From NCBI GenBank assembly GCA_900541965.1, contig UQLN01000019.1:1-64000 (forward strand): 64,000 nucleotides of DNA, given 5' to 3'. Each line of letters begins with the position of its first letter. The stretch's first letter is position 1. Below the pieces are notes generated by a model. That model did not search any database and was not told the origin of the DNA. It worked only from the letters and a program-made list of their open reading frames with translations. Origin of the DNA: an uncultured Parabacteroides sp. GTDB taxonomy: Bacteria > Bacteroidota > Bacteroidia > Bacteroidales > Tannerellaceae. This document shows positions 17,618 through 26,987 of the stretch, piece after piece. The position numbers were made by a program, and so were the translations under genes.

Positions 17618-19324
17618 ATGGCAAATTATTATACAGACATTCCGGAACTCAAGTATCACTTGAATAATCCGATGATGGAACGTATTTGCGAACTGAAAGA
17701 ACGCAATTACAGCGATAAAGATAAGTTTGACTATGCACCGCAAGATTATGCCGATGCAATGGATTCGTTTGACAAAGTACTCGAAATCACCGGTGAAATC
17801 ACCGGTGAGATTATTGCACCCAATGCAGAAGGCGTTGACGAAGAAGGTCCTCATTGTGCCAATGGCCGTGTAGAATATGCTTCCGGTACGAAACAAAATC
17901 TGGATGCCATGGTCAAAGCCGGTCTGAACGGTATGACTATGCCACGTCGCTTCGGTGGTTTGAACTTCCCGATCACTCCGTACACGATGTGTGCAGAAAT
18001 CGTTGCTGCTGCCGATGCAGGATTTGGCAACATCTGGTCATTACAGGATTGTATCGAAACATTATATGAATTTGGTAACGAAGATCAGCATAGCCGTTTT
18101 ATCCCGCGTATCTGCGCCGGAGAAACAATGTCTATGGACCTTACCGAACCGGATGCCGGTTCCGACCTGCAATCTGTAATGTTGAAAGCAACTTTCGACG
18201 AAAAAGAAAACTGCTGGCGTTTGAATGGTGTAAAACGATTCATTACCAATGGTGATGCAGACCTTCATCTTGTACTGGCCCGCTCCGAAGAGGGGACAAA
18301 AGACGGACGCGGTTTGTCTATGTTCGTATACGACAAACGTGAAGGGGGTGTAAATGTACGCCGTATCGAAAACAAGCTGGGTATCCATGGTTCTCCTACT
18401 TGCGAACTGGTTTACAAGAATGCAAAAGCTGAACTTTGCGGAGACCGTAAATTAGGTTTGATTAAATATGTAATGGCATTGATGAACGGTGCCCGTTTAG
18501 GTATCGCTGCTCAATCCGTAGGTTTGAGTCAAGCGGCTTACAACGAAGGTTTGGCTTATGCAAAAGACCGCAAACAGTTTGGTAAAGCTATTATTGATTT
18601 CCCGGCTGTTTATGATATGCTTTCTATAATGAAAGCTAAATTGGATGCCGGTCGCGCCTTATTATACCAGACATCTCGTTATGTTGATATCTATAAGGCA
18701 TTGGACGATATCAGCCGCGAACGTAAACTGACTCCCGAAGAACGTCAGGAACAGAAAAAATTCGCTAAACTGGCTGACAGCTTCACTCCGCTTGCTAAAG
18801 GTATGAACTCCGAATATGCCAACCAGAATGCTTATGACTGTATTCAGATTCATGGCGGTTCCGGTTTCATGTTGGAATATGCTTGCCAGCGTATTTATCG
18901 CGATGCGCGTATTACCTCTATCTATGAAGGTACTACTCAGTTGCAGACAGTTGCTGCAATCCGTTATGTAACCAATGGTTCTTATCTGGCTACTCTCCGT
19001 GAATTTGAAACTATCCCATGCTCTCCGGAAATGGAAGGTCTGATGGGACGTTTGAAAGAAATGACTAACAAGTTTGAAGCTTGTACAAATGCAGTTAAAG
19101 AAACTCAGAACCAGGAATTACTTGATTTTGTAGCCCGTCGTCTGATGGAAATGGCTGCTGATTGTATCATGGCTCACCTGTTAATCCAGGATGCAACCAA
19201 AGCACCGGAAATGTTCGCCAAATCAGCAAACGTTTATCTGAATTATACGGAAGCAGAAGTGGAAAAACACTGCAACTTCATCAATAAATTCAATGCCGAC
19301 GAATTGGCTAATTACAAACAGTAA
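17618..19324 (+). CDS. Acyl-CoA dehydrogenase
   Basis: 568 residues, the long acyl-CoA dehydrogenase form with an extra C-terminal domain (ordinary ones are about 380). FAD-binding and substrate motifs: MSMDLTEPDAGSDLQSV, FITNGDADLHL, LGIHGSPTCEL, GARLGIAAQSVGLSQAAYNEG, RKQFGKAIIDFPAV, YDCIQIHGGSGFMLEY, and ITSIYEGTTQLQ, whose Glu437 is the likely catalytic base. It removes hydrogen from the alpha-beta bond of a fatty acyl-CoA, passing electrons to the ETF encoded just upstream; in an anaerobe it may run in reverse as an enoyl-CoA reductase. Chain-length preference cannot be told. Last gene of the operon, with a strong terminator 17 bases after the stop. Confidence 0.95.
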   Translation: MANYYTDIPELKYHLNNPMMERICELKERNYSDKDKFDYAPQDYADAMDSFDKVLEITGEITGEIIAPNAEGVDEEGPHCANGRVEYASGTKQNLDAMVKAGLNGMTMPRRFGGLNFPITPYTMCAEIVAAADAGFGNIWSLQDCIETLYEFGNEDQHSRFIPRICAGETMSMDLTEPDAGSDLQSVMLKATFDEKENCWRLNGVKRFITNGDADLHLVLARSEEGTKDGRGLSMFVYDKREGGVNVRRIENKLGIHGSPTCELVYKNAKAELCGDRKLGLIKYVMALMNGARLGIAAQSVGLSQAAYNEGLAYAKDRKQFGKAIIDFPAVYDMLSIMKAKLDAGRALLYQTSRYVDIYKALDDISRERKLTPEERQEQKKFAKLADSFTPLAKGMNSEYANQNAYDCIQIHGGSGFMLEYACQRIYRDARITSIYEGTTQLQTVAAIRYVTNGSYLATLREFETIPCSPEMEGLMGRLKEMTNKFEACTNAVKETQNQELLDFVARRLMEMAADCIMAHLLIQDATKAPEMFAKSANVYLNYTEAEVEKHCNFINKFNADELANYKQ

Positions 19325-19340
19325 CCAGCATCTATCCCAT

Positions 19341-19377
19341 AAAAAACCGGGCCTCCACAAGGATACCCGGTTTTTTT
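19341..19377 (+). terminator. Terminator of the etf operon
   Basis: AAAAAACCGGG (19341-19351) pairs with CCCGGTTTTTTT (19366-19377), ending in a seven-base T-run. Confidence 0.9.
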
Positions 19378-19418
19378 ATATACATTTGCCATTATCACAA
19401 TTTAAACAAAACCAAACT

Positions 19419-19740
19419 ATGAATTACAATCCACAAATCCACCATCGCCACAGCATCCGTTTGAAAGGATACGATTATTCCCAAGAAGGATTATATTTTG
19501 TAACAATATGCACCCACGCCCACCAACATTTATTCGGCGAGATCAAAAATGTCCCCCACATTGGGGCGGATTATTGCGTTTTTTAAATATCAATCAACGA
19601 AATTGGTTGATTTGCACAATCAAAAATTATGGCAACGGAATTATTATGAACATATTATACGGAATGAGACGGCTTATTGGAATATATCTAATTATATTTT
19701 AAACAATCCTGAGCAATGGGCACACGATAGGTTACGATAA
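19419..19740 (+). pseudogene. REP-associated (Y1/HUH) transposase remnant with internal deletion
   Basis: The ATG at 19419 starts a frame reading MNYNPQIHHRHSIRLKGYDY, then EGLYFVTICTHAHQHLFGEI, the standard N-terminus of REP-associated tyrosine transposases. After about 45 residues the frame ends (stop near 19586), and the family's C-terminus appears in another frame at 19567-19740: RIIAFFKYQSTKLVD ... LWQRNYYEHIIRNETAYWNI and NNPEQWAHDRL. The central part, which should carry the HUH metal site and the catalytic Tyr region, is missing, so the protein cannot work. A full gene is about 180-220 codons. Its last nine bases overlap the converging MATE gene. Such enzymes mobilise short palindromic REP elements. 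Confidence 0.85.
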
Positions 19741-21033
19741 TAAGATTGCCGATTGTTTTCGATGCCATAAAGCCCATTGCATGATACCACGTAACAGTAA
19801 ATAAAGGATGAATGCCAGCCATAATGCATGGTTGCCCATTATACCATAAAAAAGATAATAGACGGAAAAAAATATACCGGAAGCTACTAACATAGAATAT
19901 AACATTAGGCGAGTGGCAGTAGCACCTATCAGTATGCCATCCCACAGAAATGCAGCAAAACCTGCAAGAGGAATTGCCAATACCCAATAAAAATAATGGG
20001 ATGCTTCTCCTATTACTGTAAAATCATTTGTTAATAAACTAAGAAAACTCTTTCCACCAGCACCATAAAGCAAAGTAAACAAAAGCGATAATCCTATTCC
20101 CCAGCCAAATAATAAATGTATCATACGTTTGAGGGCTGTATAGTTGCGTGCACCGATATACCGTCCGGTAAGCGCTTCGCCCGCATAGGCAAAGCCATCC
20201 ATTATATAAGAAAATAAGGTAAACAATTGCATCAACAATGTATTCACCGCAAGCACAACATCGCCTTGCCGGGCTCCGGTCGAAGTAAAAAAGGTTGTTA
20301 CGGCAACAAGGCAAAGCGTTCGAAAAAAGATATCACTATTCACTCCAAAGAAACGGCGCATAGCGCCATGTTCCATTATCTCTTTCCAACGCATTCGAAT
20401 CTTTAACCGCCCATAATAACGGAACCAGAGTAATAAAGCCATCAGAAAACCACTATATTGTGCAATTAATGTTCCTAAAGCAACCCCTTCGACCTTCATT
20501 CCGAAGAAAAACACAAAACAAAGGCTTGCCACAATATTGACAATATTTTGTGTAATAGCAATAAACATAGGGAAACGGGAATTCTGCATTCCTATATACC
20601 AACCTGAAAAGCCATATAAGCCTAAAACAGCCGGTGCTCCCCAAACACAAATATGAAAATATAAAGTAGCCAATTGCTCCACCTCCGGTGTCGTATCCAA
20701 AACCTCAAATGCTATTTTCCGGACCGGATACTGTAATAGCAAGAGAAATAATGCAATAAACATTCCCACTCCCACAGCCCGGTACAATACACGCGCAACC
20801 TCTTTCAAATCCCTCTGCCCAAAAGCCTGTGAAGTCATGCCGCTCGTTCCCATACGGAGAAAGCCGAACAACCAGTAAATGATATTGAATAACATCCCTC
20901 CTACCGCAATTGCTCCGATATAAGACGCTGAGCCTAAATGTCCTACAATTGCAACATCCACCAATCCCAATAAGGGTACCGTTATATTAGAAACGATGGA
21001 AGGAAGTGCCAGTTGAAGTATTTTTTTGTTCAT
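19732..21033 (-). CDS. MATE-family efflux transporter (DinF-like)
   Basis: 433 residues with twelve predicted membrane segments in two halves. Starts MNKKILQLALPSIVSNITVPLLGLVDVAIVG, which is the DinF branch of the MATE family, and contains FLRMGTSGMTSQAFGQRD and MDGFAYAGEALTGRYIG in the matching positions of each half. These proteins export cationic drugs or metabolites in exchange for Na+ or H+ across the inner membrane. It is a single-gene unit with its own promoter; its 3' end overlaps the decayed transposase. Substrate unknown. Confidence 0.93.
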   Translation of the reverse strand: MNKKILQLALPSIVSNITVPLLGLVDVAIVGHLGSASYIGAIAVGGMLFNIIYWLFGFLRMGTSGMTSQAFGQRDLKEVARVLYRAVGVGMFIALFLLLLQYPVRKIAFEVLDTTPEVEQLATLYFHICVWGAPAVLGLYGFSGWYIGMQNSRFPMFIAITQNIVNIVASLCFVFFFGMKVEGVALGTLIAQYSGFLMALLLWFRYYGRLKIRMRWKEIMEHGAMRRFFGVNSDIFFRTLCLVAVTTFFTSTGARQGDVVLAVNTLLMQLFTLFSYIMDGFAYAGEALTGRYIGARNYTALKRMIHLLFGWGIGLSLLFTLLYGAGGKSFLSLLTNDFTVIGEASHYFYWVLAIPLAGFAAFLWDGILIGATATRLMLYSMLVASGIFFSVYYLFYGIMGNHALWLAFILYLLLRGIMQWALWHRKQSAILLS

Positions 21034-21056
21034 GAAACCATATCTGAATAGGAATT

Positions 21057-21086
21057 CAAAGATAGCTATAAAAAATAATACATCAA
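21057..21086 (-). promoter_or_regulatory. Promoter of the MATE gene
   Basis: On the minus strand: TTG (21086-21084), 19 bases, TATCTTTG (21064-21057), a full -7 match; the ATG lies at 21033. Confidence 0.65.
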
Positions 21087-21097
21087 CCGCCTATCCC

Positions 21098-23242
21098 TTA
21101 CATTCCGGTTCCAAAACGGGAGGTATCAACCGCTTTCACTTTTTTCTCTTTATAGCCACCAAAACTATAACGTAGCGTTAACGTTACATTCCGGGAATCC
21201 TGAAATAGCTTCATCCGGCTCTTTTGCCCCTGTTCGTCGATACGTGTAACCGGAGAACGCCCGAAAAAAAGGTCTTCCCCTCTCAAAGTCAACCGCATTT
21301 TATTCTTTGCAAAAGTCCAGACCAGACCCGCTGAGACATTCGATATACGCTCAATATCATATAATCCCTGAATAACAGGCGAGATACAATAACCACTCAG
21401 TTCCAAAGATACATTCTTGTCCTTTGTCAGGAAAAATGTATTGGTCAGAGCGGCTCTTCCAAACAATTTCGTACGATTAAATGAAATATCATACAAAGTA
21501 CCTCTCTGATGCAATGCCGCTCCCGATAAAGTTAATTTTGAACTCATAAAATTTCCGGCTTTAAACGGAATCACAGCCATCAGCAGGAATGTATTATAAA
21601 CATCCAGGTTAATTGTACGGAAAACAGATTGCATCCGGTCATGATATTGATACGTCTGCTGCAATATCTTATCCGGTTGTATCGAAGCAACCGCTCCAAA
21701 AACATACTTCCCTTTCAAAATATAATTCACCACCCCTGTATATGTATATTGCGGCTTTAAATCCGTATTGCCGACAATAGACGTATATACATTCATATAG
21801 TGGACATTCGGAGTCGTCATCCAATAAGAAGGATACGATTTATCGCTTGAAAAAGAAATCATCCATACACCGGAAGGGGTACTCCGATAAGTAAAAGTCA
21901 ACTGAGGAAACGGACTAATCCGGTTCCATAGCGTCCTTTTCTCCCCTGCCGAATCAACAGTAGCCCGATAGTATTGTAAAGAGACGGAAGCATCCAAAGA
22001 TATTTTTTTCCCAAACTTCTTCGTAAAACCGATGAAGCCATTCGCCGCATAATCCTTTTGTTGTAAACTGAAAGAAACATCATCTTCCCCTTCTCCGTTT
22101 TTAAATACCTGTCCGGATTCATTCCAAGTATCCGAATAGGAACCTTCAATCCCATAATTCAAAACCCACCCCTGAGGTAACTTATGGCTTTTATTAAGAT
22201 ACAAATTTCCCCGGTTCACACGCTGCCAGAATAAGGTATAAATGGATTGTTCGCCACCTTTATCCAATTTATTCACAAGCACCTGAATATCTTTATCCCG
22301 GCTGAAAGTGTAATCTACTCCTATATTCAAACCAGAATGCCCCACATAATCCGCACGTGCACTATGCATCAATGAATGAGAATATAACTCACTCTCTGTC
22401 TCTATCCGGTTCAATCCCATAAACTTCGTAACAGCTCCACGCCGGGAAATTTGGTTCGGATCATAAAAGCTGCCGGTATAAGAAAAAGATAATTTATCCC
22501 GGTTTTTCAAATCGATATCCAAAGAAGTCCTCACCTTATGAGACAGACTATGCGTTTTATACCAATTATCCTGCCTTATATCGTACAACTCGCCATTTAC
22601 TGTGGGCTGAACTAACATTTCCTCTTCATTCCTCCCCTGATTATAATCAATAGAATAATAAGCATCTACCGAGTATTTTTTTCCTATATAAAACAGATTT
22701 ACCCTACCGGATGGAGAAAAATAATAGCCTTGTTTTCCTACGAAAGTAACCTCTCCTTTCAGCACATCTTTCAAGTTCCGGTCATTTTCTATCAATATAT
22801 TAATCGCAGCCCCCCGTACCCCATACTGAGGAGGAGTACTATACAAAACATCCACATGGCGAACTTTAGAGGCCGATGTCGATTTAAGTAAATCGATTAT
22901 CTGTTCGGTACTCATTGAACTTTTCCGCCCGTTTATCAGAATATGCGTAACTGGTGTTCCGATAATAGAAACATTATCCCCCTCTTTCTGTACACCTGGT
23001 AATTCTCCTAATATATCAAAGGCATTATCCACCGGCTTACTCTTTATCAGACTCGGCACGTCAAACTGTAATTTGCCTTCTGATATTTTCACCAAAGGAT
23101 GTTCGGCTTTAATAAAAACTTCGGGCAAATCCACTTCGATACTATCGTTCATGACAATGCGCCCTGAACCTTTCGTTTCTTGTGCATACAACTCATTAGA
23201 AACACCAAAGAGGATTATCAACAAAGAGTAGATATATTTCAT
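21098..23242 (-). CDS. TonB-receptor-like outer-membrane beta-barrel protein
   Basis: The start chosen is the ATG at 23242, because it begins a proper signal peptide, MKYIYSLLIILFGVSNELYA; the frame is open a further 30 codons upstream but that extension is basic and spoils the signal. This gives 714 residues. A plug domain follows (NAFDILGELPGVQKEGDNVSI, THILINGRKSSMSTEQIIDLL, RGAAINILIEND), then a large barrel (OMP_b-brl_3-like) with the end NVTLTLRYSFGGYKEKK. No carboxypeptidase-regulatory domain precedes the plug, and no SusD is adjacent, so it is not a SusC. It is divergent from a sensor kinase/regulator pair that may control it. Substrate unknown (metal chelate, peptide or other). Confidence 0.85.
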   Translation of the reverse strand: MKYIYSLLIILFGVSNELYAQETKGSGRIVMNDSIEVDLPEVFIKAEHPLVKISEGKLQFDVPSLIKSKPVDNAFDILGELPGVQKEGDNVSIIGTPVTHILINGRKSSMSTEQIIDLLKSTSASKVRHVDVLYSTPPQYGVRGAAINILIENDRNLKDVLKGEVTFVGKQGYYFSPSGRVNLFYIGKKYSVDAYYSIDYNQGRNEEEMLVQPTVNGELYDIRQDNWYKTHSLSHKVRTSLDIDLKNRDKLSFSYTGSFYDPNQISRRGAVTKFMGLNRIETESELYSHSLMHSARADYVGHSGLNIGVDYTFSRDKDIQVLVNKLDKGGEQSIYTLFWQRVNRGNLYLNKSHKLPQGWVLNYGIEGSYSDTWNESGQVFKNGEGEDDVSFSLQQKDYAANGFIGFTKKFGKKISLDASVSLQYYRATVDSAGEKRTLWNRISPFPQLTFTYRSTPSGVWMISFSSDKSYPSYWMTTPNVHYMNVYTSIVGNTDLKPQYTYTGVVNYILKGKYVFGAVASIQPDKILQQTYQYHDRMQSVFRTINLDVYNTFLLMAVIPFKAGNFMSSKLTLSGAALHQRGTLYDISFNRTKLFGRAALTNTFFLTKDKNVSLELSGYCISPVIQGLYDIERISNVSAGLVWTFAKNKMRLTLRGEDLFFGRSPVTRIDEQGQKSRMKLFQDSRNVTLTLRYSFGGYKEKKVKAVDTSRFGTGM

Positions 23243-23381
23243 GGCATTTTTCTTTTTTGTCAAAAATGAGATGTTCTGCCGGAACTTCCAAACTTCCCTC
23301 TTATTTGATAAGAGTATATAACACCTGTCCATTGAATGTTATTTAGTCTTACCAAATAAACCGGCATAATCAAACTTTCCT

Positions 23382-23389
23382 TAAATTTG
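23382..23389 (+). promoter_or_regulatory. -7 box immediately before the sensor kinase ATG
   Basis: TAAATTTG (23382-23389) matches TAnnTTTG and is followed by only five bases (TTTAT) before the ATG at 23395. No clear -33 TTTG is seen. If used, transcription would begin at or next to the start codon, giving a leaderless message. Confidence 0.5.
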
Positions 23390-23394
23390 TTTAT

Positions 23395-24900
23395 ATGAAA
23401 TCGTCCTTCAAATACATAGTTCTATTGGTCATCATATCCCTGTCCGGAATATTTGTCTATCAATTATTCTGGATAACCGATTTATATCATGCTTACCAAA
23501 AACGGAATAAAGAAACTATTATGCAGGCGATCAGGGATGCCGACCATATAGAGCTATTTGAGCGTGCCGACCGGATTAGTAAAATTCTGAAAAAACAGCG
23601 GGAAACAAGCAGTATTGTTGATTCTGAAGGAAACTTTGGTATTTCGACTAAGTTTCCAGATAAAGACTCAGTACAATCCGACACCTATAAAATCCTTCCT
23701 TTAGATACGAACCTATATAAAAATATCAGTGAAGAAAACCAGTGGATGTTGAAAAGTACCGCGGTAAAAGTAGGAGAAGCATACAGCTCCCTCGGTCTTT
23801 TAGGATTACAAATGCAACAGTCCCTTCATGAAATCATCGACAACAAAATTGCCCCGATTGGCATTGTCCGTTTTGACAGTATCCTAACCTCTCATTTGCA
23901 TAATAACGGTCTGGATATCCGGCATTTTACTGAAATAATCGATTTAAAAGACAGTTCTATTATTGCCTCTTCCATTCCTGAAAATGCCGATTTATCAAAC
24001 TATGAACTCTACCAGTGGAAATACACGGCATATAAACCCAAAGCCTATTACATCTATGCAGAATCCACCCAATGGAGTACCATCCGGATGATGACCGGTA
24101 TCTTATTATCTTCATTCTTAATCCTCCTGATTCTGGTCATTTCGTTTACTTATATGATTCGTTTCCTTCTTCACCAGAAAACAGTCGAACAGCTAAAAGA
24201 TGATTTTACCCATAATGTCACCCATGAATTAAAAACTCCGATAGCCATTACCTATGCGGCAATCGAAGCCATAATTCATTATAACATTATTGAGAACAAA
24301 GAAAAGACTAACAAATACCTTCACATCTGCCACGAAGAACTTCAGCGACTCAGTAGTATGGTAGAGCAAATACTTTCTTTAAGCCTGGAACACAAAAAAG
24401 ATTTCAAACTCAAATTCGAGCCAACTCAATTAAAGGAACTGATTGACAAAATCATAGAACAACAAACAATCAAATCGTCCAAGCCATTCCAAACTGAGTT
24501 AGAAATCAAACCGGACACAATCTGTTTGGATGCAGACCGGACACATTTATATAATGTTATCAGTAATATTATAGACAATGCGATCAAATATTCCGGAGAT
24601 AATCCGGTCATCCGAATAAGTGCCACAGGTACAGAAGACCATATTCAAATCAGGATAACAGACAATGGCATAGGTATCAACAAAGAAAACCTGCCACACA
24701 TTTTTGATAAATTTTACCGTATACCCAACGAAAAGGGTAGTCCGGTAAAAGGATATGGAATCGGATTATTTTATGTCAGGACAATGGTTCAAAAGCATAA
24801 CGGAACAATCAAAGTAGAGAGCATTCCCGGAAAAGGCAGTAGTTTCACTATCATATTACCACAGAAACATGAAAAATACAAAGCAGATTCTAATTGTTGA
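23395..24900 (+). CDS. Sensor histidine kinase
   Basis: 501 residues. Membrane segment 1 at about 7-27, a periplasmic sensing region of roughly 200 residues with no recognised domain, membrane segment 2 at about 233-257, then HisKA with DDFTHNVTHELKTPIAIT (phosphorylated His277) and an HATPase domain with NVISNIIDNAIKYS (N box), ITDNGIGINKENLPHIFDKF (G1/F) and GYGIGLFYV (G2). It autophosphorylates and passes phosphate to the regulator whose gene overlaps it by 32 bases. Divergent from the TonB-type receptor gene, so that receptor is a likely target or signal source. The very short gap between -7 box and ATG is noted separately. Confidence 0.95.
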   Translation: MKSSFKYIVLLVIISLSGIFVYQLFWITDLYHAYQKRNKETIMQAIRDADHIELFERADRISKILKKQRETSSIVDSEGNFGISTKFPDKDSVQSDTYKILPLDTNLYKNISEENQWMLKSTAVKVGEAYSSLGLLGLQMQQSLHEIIDNKIAPIGIVRFDSILTSHLHNNGLDIRHFTEIIDLKDSSIIASSIPENADLSNYELYQWKYTAYKPKAYYIYAESTQWSTIRMMTGILLSSFLILLILVISFTYMIRFLLHQKTVEQLKDDFTHNVTHELKTPIAITYAAIEAIIHYNIIENKEKTNKYLHICHEELQRLSSMVEQILSLSLEHKKDFKLKFEPTQLKELIDKIIEQQTIKSSKPFQTELEIKPDTICLDADRTHLYNVISNIIDNAIKYSGDNPVIRISATGTEDHIQIRITDNGIGINKENLPHIFDKFYRIPNEKGSPVKGYGIGLFYVRTMVQKHNGTIKVESIPGKGSSFTIILPQKHEKYKADSNC

Positions 24901-25561
24901 AGATGAAGTTACCCTGGCTATGATTATCCAGGATGCGCTCGAAGCCGAGGGGTATGAAGCGGTGATTGCAAACAACGGTTTACAAGGAATCGATTCTTAT
25001 TATAAATATCACCCTGACTTAATTATTGCAGATATTATGATGCCGGGAATAGATGGTTTTGAAATGATAAGCCGGATCCGGAAAGAAGATAAAGAAACTC
25101 CGGTTCTGTTTCTCAGTGCCCGTTCCTCTACCGATGATATTGTTTCCGGATTCGAATTAGGAGCAAACGATTATGTACGCAAGCCTTTCAGCCTACGGGA
25201 ATTAATTGTTCGCACGAAAGCTCTTCTCAGCAAAAGTAAAGCAGAAGAAGAGAAGGCCGGATTCTATGAAATAGGGCTTTATACTTTCTATCCTAAAACT
25301 CAAACCTTATTAATAGCCGGAGAAAGCAATACACTCTCTTTCAAAGAATCAGAAATATTAAAGCGTTTATGCGAAAACGAAACCCAACCTATTTACAGTA
25401 AAGATATTCTTCTCAATTTATGGGGAGACGATAGCTTTTACAATGCACGCAGCCTGCATGTATTTATTACCAAACTACGTCATAAACTGGAAAAAGACCC
25501 CCGCATCAAGATACTGAACGTACGAGGTATCGGCTATAAATTAATTTGCGAGCAACTCTGA
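24869..25561 (+). CDS. OmpR/PhoB-type response regulator
   Basis: 230 residues. Receiver domain 1-120 with the acidic pair E11/D12, phosphoacceptor Asp55 in LIIADIMMPG, and Lys105 in YVRKPF; C-terminal winged-helix DNA-binding domain (about 135-228) with LSFKESEILKRL, NLWGDDSFYNARSLHVFITKLRHKL and RGIGYKL. The gene starts inside the end of the kinase gene (32-base overlap), so the two are co-translated partners. Convergent with the MFS gene, with a shared bidirectional terminator after the stop. Confidence 0.96.
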   Translation: MKNTKQILIVEDEVTLAMIIQDALEAEGYEAVIANNGLQGIDSYYKYHPDLIIADIMMPGIDGFEMISRIRKEDKETPVLFLSARSSTDDIVSGFELGANDYVRKPFSLRELIVRTKALLSKSKAEEEKAGFYEIGLYTFYPKTQTLLIAGESNTLSFKESEILKRLCENETQPIYSKDILLNLWGDDSFYNARSLHVFITKLRHKLEKDPRIKILNVRGIGYKLICEQL

Positions 25562-25562
25562 T

Positions 25563-25600
25563 ATAAACCAACAGTATGTACAAATCAGGTTGGTTTATTT
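25563..25600. terminator. Bidirectional terminator between response regulator and MFS genes
   Basis: ATAAACCAAC (25563-25572) pairs perfectly with GTTGGTTTAT (25589-25598). The right arm reaches the last codon of the converging MFS gene (stop at 25595). Confidence 0.7.
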
Positions 25601-26833
25601 CCGGAAACTGTTTCTCAACGCCATTATTGAAGGAATAAAGAAAGAGACAACTCCTATTATCCCGACCAAAACTCCACCGATTATAAAGGTATGTCCAATA
25701 CCTATCGTATCGGCAAGGAACCCGGTACTCATCAGACCTATCATAGAAGGAAGCATACTTACACTCATATAAAAAGAAAATACCCGTCCCATTACAGCCG
25801 GATTAATACGGGTTTGGACTACGGTTGTAAATGATGCCATATAAAGGGAACCCGAAATACCCCCTATAGCTGTCAATACGACAAACAACGGATACCCTGA
25901 AACCGGCAAGACTCCCGAAAACAGAAATGTGGAACCCAATAAAATATACATCCAGTTAATCAAAGATATTTCATTAATCCGGAATTTTTTCATTCCCAGG
26001 AAAGCTCCGCCCAACAAAGCCCCAGTTCCCCAGGCTGCCTCTACCAGACTAATCTGATATGCATTTCCCGAATAATGATTAAGAGTCATCAACGGATACA
26101 ACACACTCACCGGCATAATAAAGAATGTACCTATAATGGACAGGATGAACAACCAGGACAGCCCGTTTTGACTGCGTACTTCCGTAAACGCTTCTTTTGC
26201 CTCCTTCAGCAACCGGACCTTTTGCGTTCGTTCTTCGTTTTCCGGGTCAGGAATCGTCACGAACAAAAGCGAAGTACAAGCCAATGCCGCTCCTATCACA
26301 TCCAATAAAAGGATATTCGTCATCTTCATAAACGAGATAAAAAGAGCAGCTAAAGCCGGTCCGGCAATATTACATGCCGACTGGATTATCTGGTTAATCC
26401 CGGCAATACGAATCAATTCCGACTTTGGAGCCAGTAAAGGAACGGAAGCCTGCATCGCCGGCATATGAAAAGCAGAACCCACCGAACGCATTGCCAGCAA
26501 AATATACACATGTCCTATCCGGGCTATATCCAGATAAAACAAGACAGCCAGAATCATTGTACAAAAAGCAATAAAACTATCAGCCAAAATCATCACCCGC
26601 TTCCTTTTCCATCGGTCGATAAAAATACCGGTAAACAATCCCAATATCGACTGAGGAAGCATTGCAGCAATCGTTGCAAAAGCCAGTACCTCAGCAGATT
26701 TCGTTTCAAAACTAAGCCACAAAACAATTGCAAAATTGACAATCGAGCTGGTTAGTATGGAGAAAAACTGCCCGGTCCATATAATAGCGAATACTCTTTT
26801 CCAGTTATTCATAAAATAATTGATAATTGACAA
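25595..26833 (-). CDS. MFS efflux transporter (EntS/MefA-like)
   Basis: 412 residues with twelve predicted membrane segments. Starts MNNWKRVFAIIWTGQFFSILTSSIVNFAIVLWL, typical of the MFS_3 / macrolide- and enterobactin-exporter-like branch; GLFTGIFIDRWKRKRVMILAD between segments 2 and 3 is the conserved MFS loop (GxxxDRxxRK type). The second half has GAFLGMKKFRINEIS and MASFTTVVQTRINPAVMGRVFSFYM. It probably exports a small hydrophobic molecule using the proton gradient. Single-gene unit, convergent with the response regulator. Substrate cannot be predicted. Confidence 0.9.
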   Translation of the reverse strand: MSIINYFMNNWKRVFAIIWTGQFFSILTSSIVNFAIVLWLSFETKSAEVLAFATIAAMLPQSILGLFTGIFIDRWKRKRVMILADSFIAFCTMILAVLFYLDIARIGHVYILLAMRSVGSAFHMPAMQASVPLLAPKSELIRIAGINQIIQSACNIAGPALAALFISFMKMTNILLLDVIGAALACTSLLFVTIPDPENEERTQKVRLLKEAKEAFTEVRSQNGLSWLFILSIIGTFFIMPVSVLYPLMTLNHYSGNAYQISLVEAAWGTGALLGGAFLGMKKFRINEISLINWMYILLGSTFLFSGVLPVSGYPLFVVLTAIGGISGSLYMASFTTVVQTRINPAVMGRVFSFYMSVSMLPSMIGLMSTGFLADTIGIGHTFIIGGVLVGIIGVVSFFIPSIMALRNSFRK

Positions 26834-26877
26834 GTAACAAAAGAACCCACGTTTATTTTTTTAGTCAGCTAAAAACA

Positions 26878-26898
26878 CTGTCAACTGTCACTTGTCAA
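26878..26898 (-). repeat. Three heptamer units of the TTGACAG type
   Basis: Read on the minus strand: TTGACAA, GTGACAG, TTGACAG in tandem, seven-base period. The same three units in the same order occur at 53092-53112 in an unrelated intergenic space. Located between the MFS start and the tpx terminator. Confidence 0.7.
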
Positions 26899-26900
26899 CT

Positions 26901-26938
26901 AAAAAAACGAAGGCTGCGAGATTCACATCCGACAGCCT
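26901..26938 (-). terminator. Terminator of tpx
   Basis: On the minus strand AGGCTG (26938-26933) pairs with CAGCCT (26916-26911), followed by CGTTTTTTT (26909-26901). Confidence 0.8.
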
Positions 26939-26987
26939 CCTACACTAACCCTTAACTTTAACCAATGAAAAACAATAATCAAATTTA

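Noticed and set aside
19293..19418. An N-terminal extension of the transposase remnant overlapping the acyl-CoA dehydrogenase
   Set aside because: The part before 19419 lies in the terminator and the preceding gene; the family N-terminus begins at 19419.
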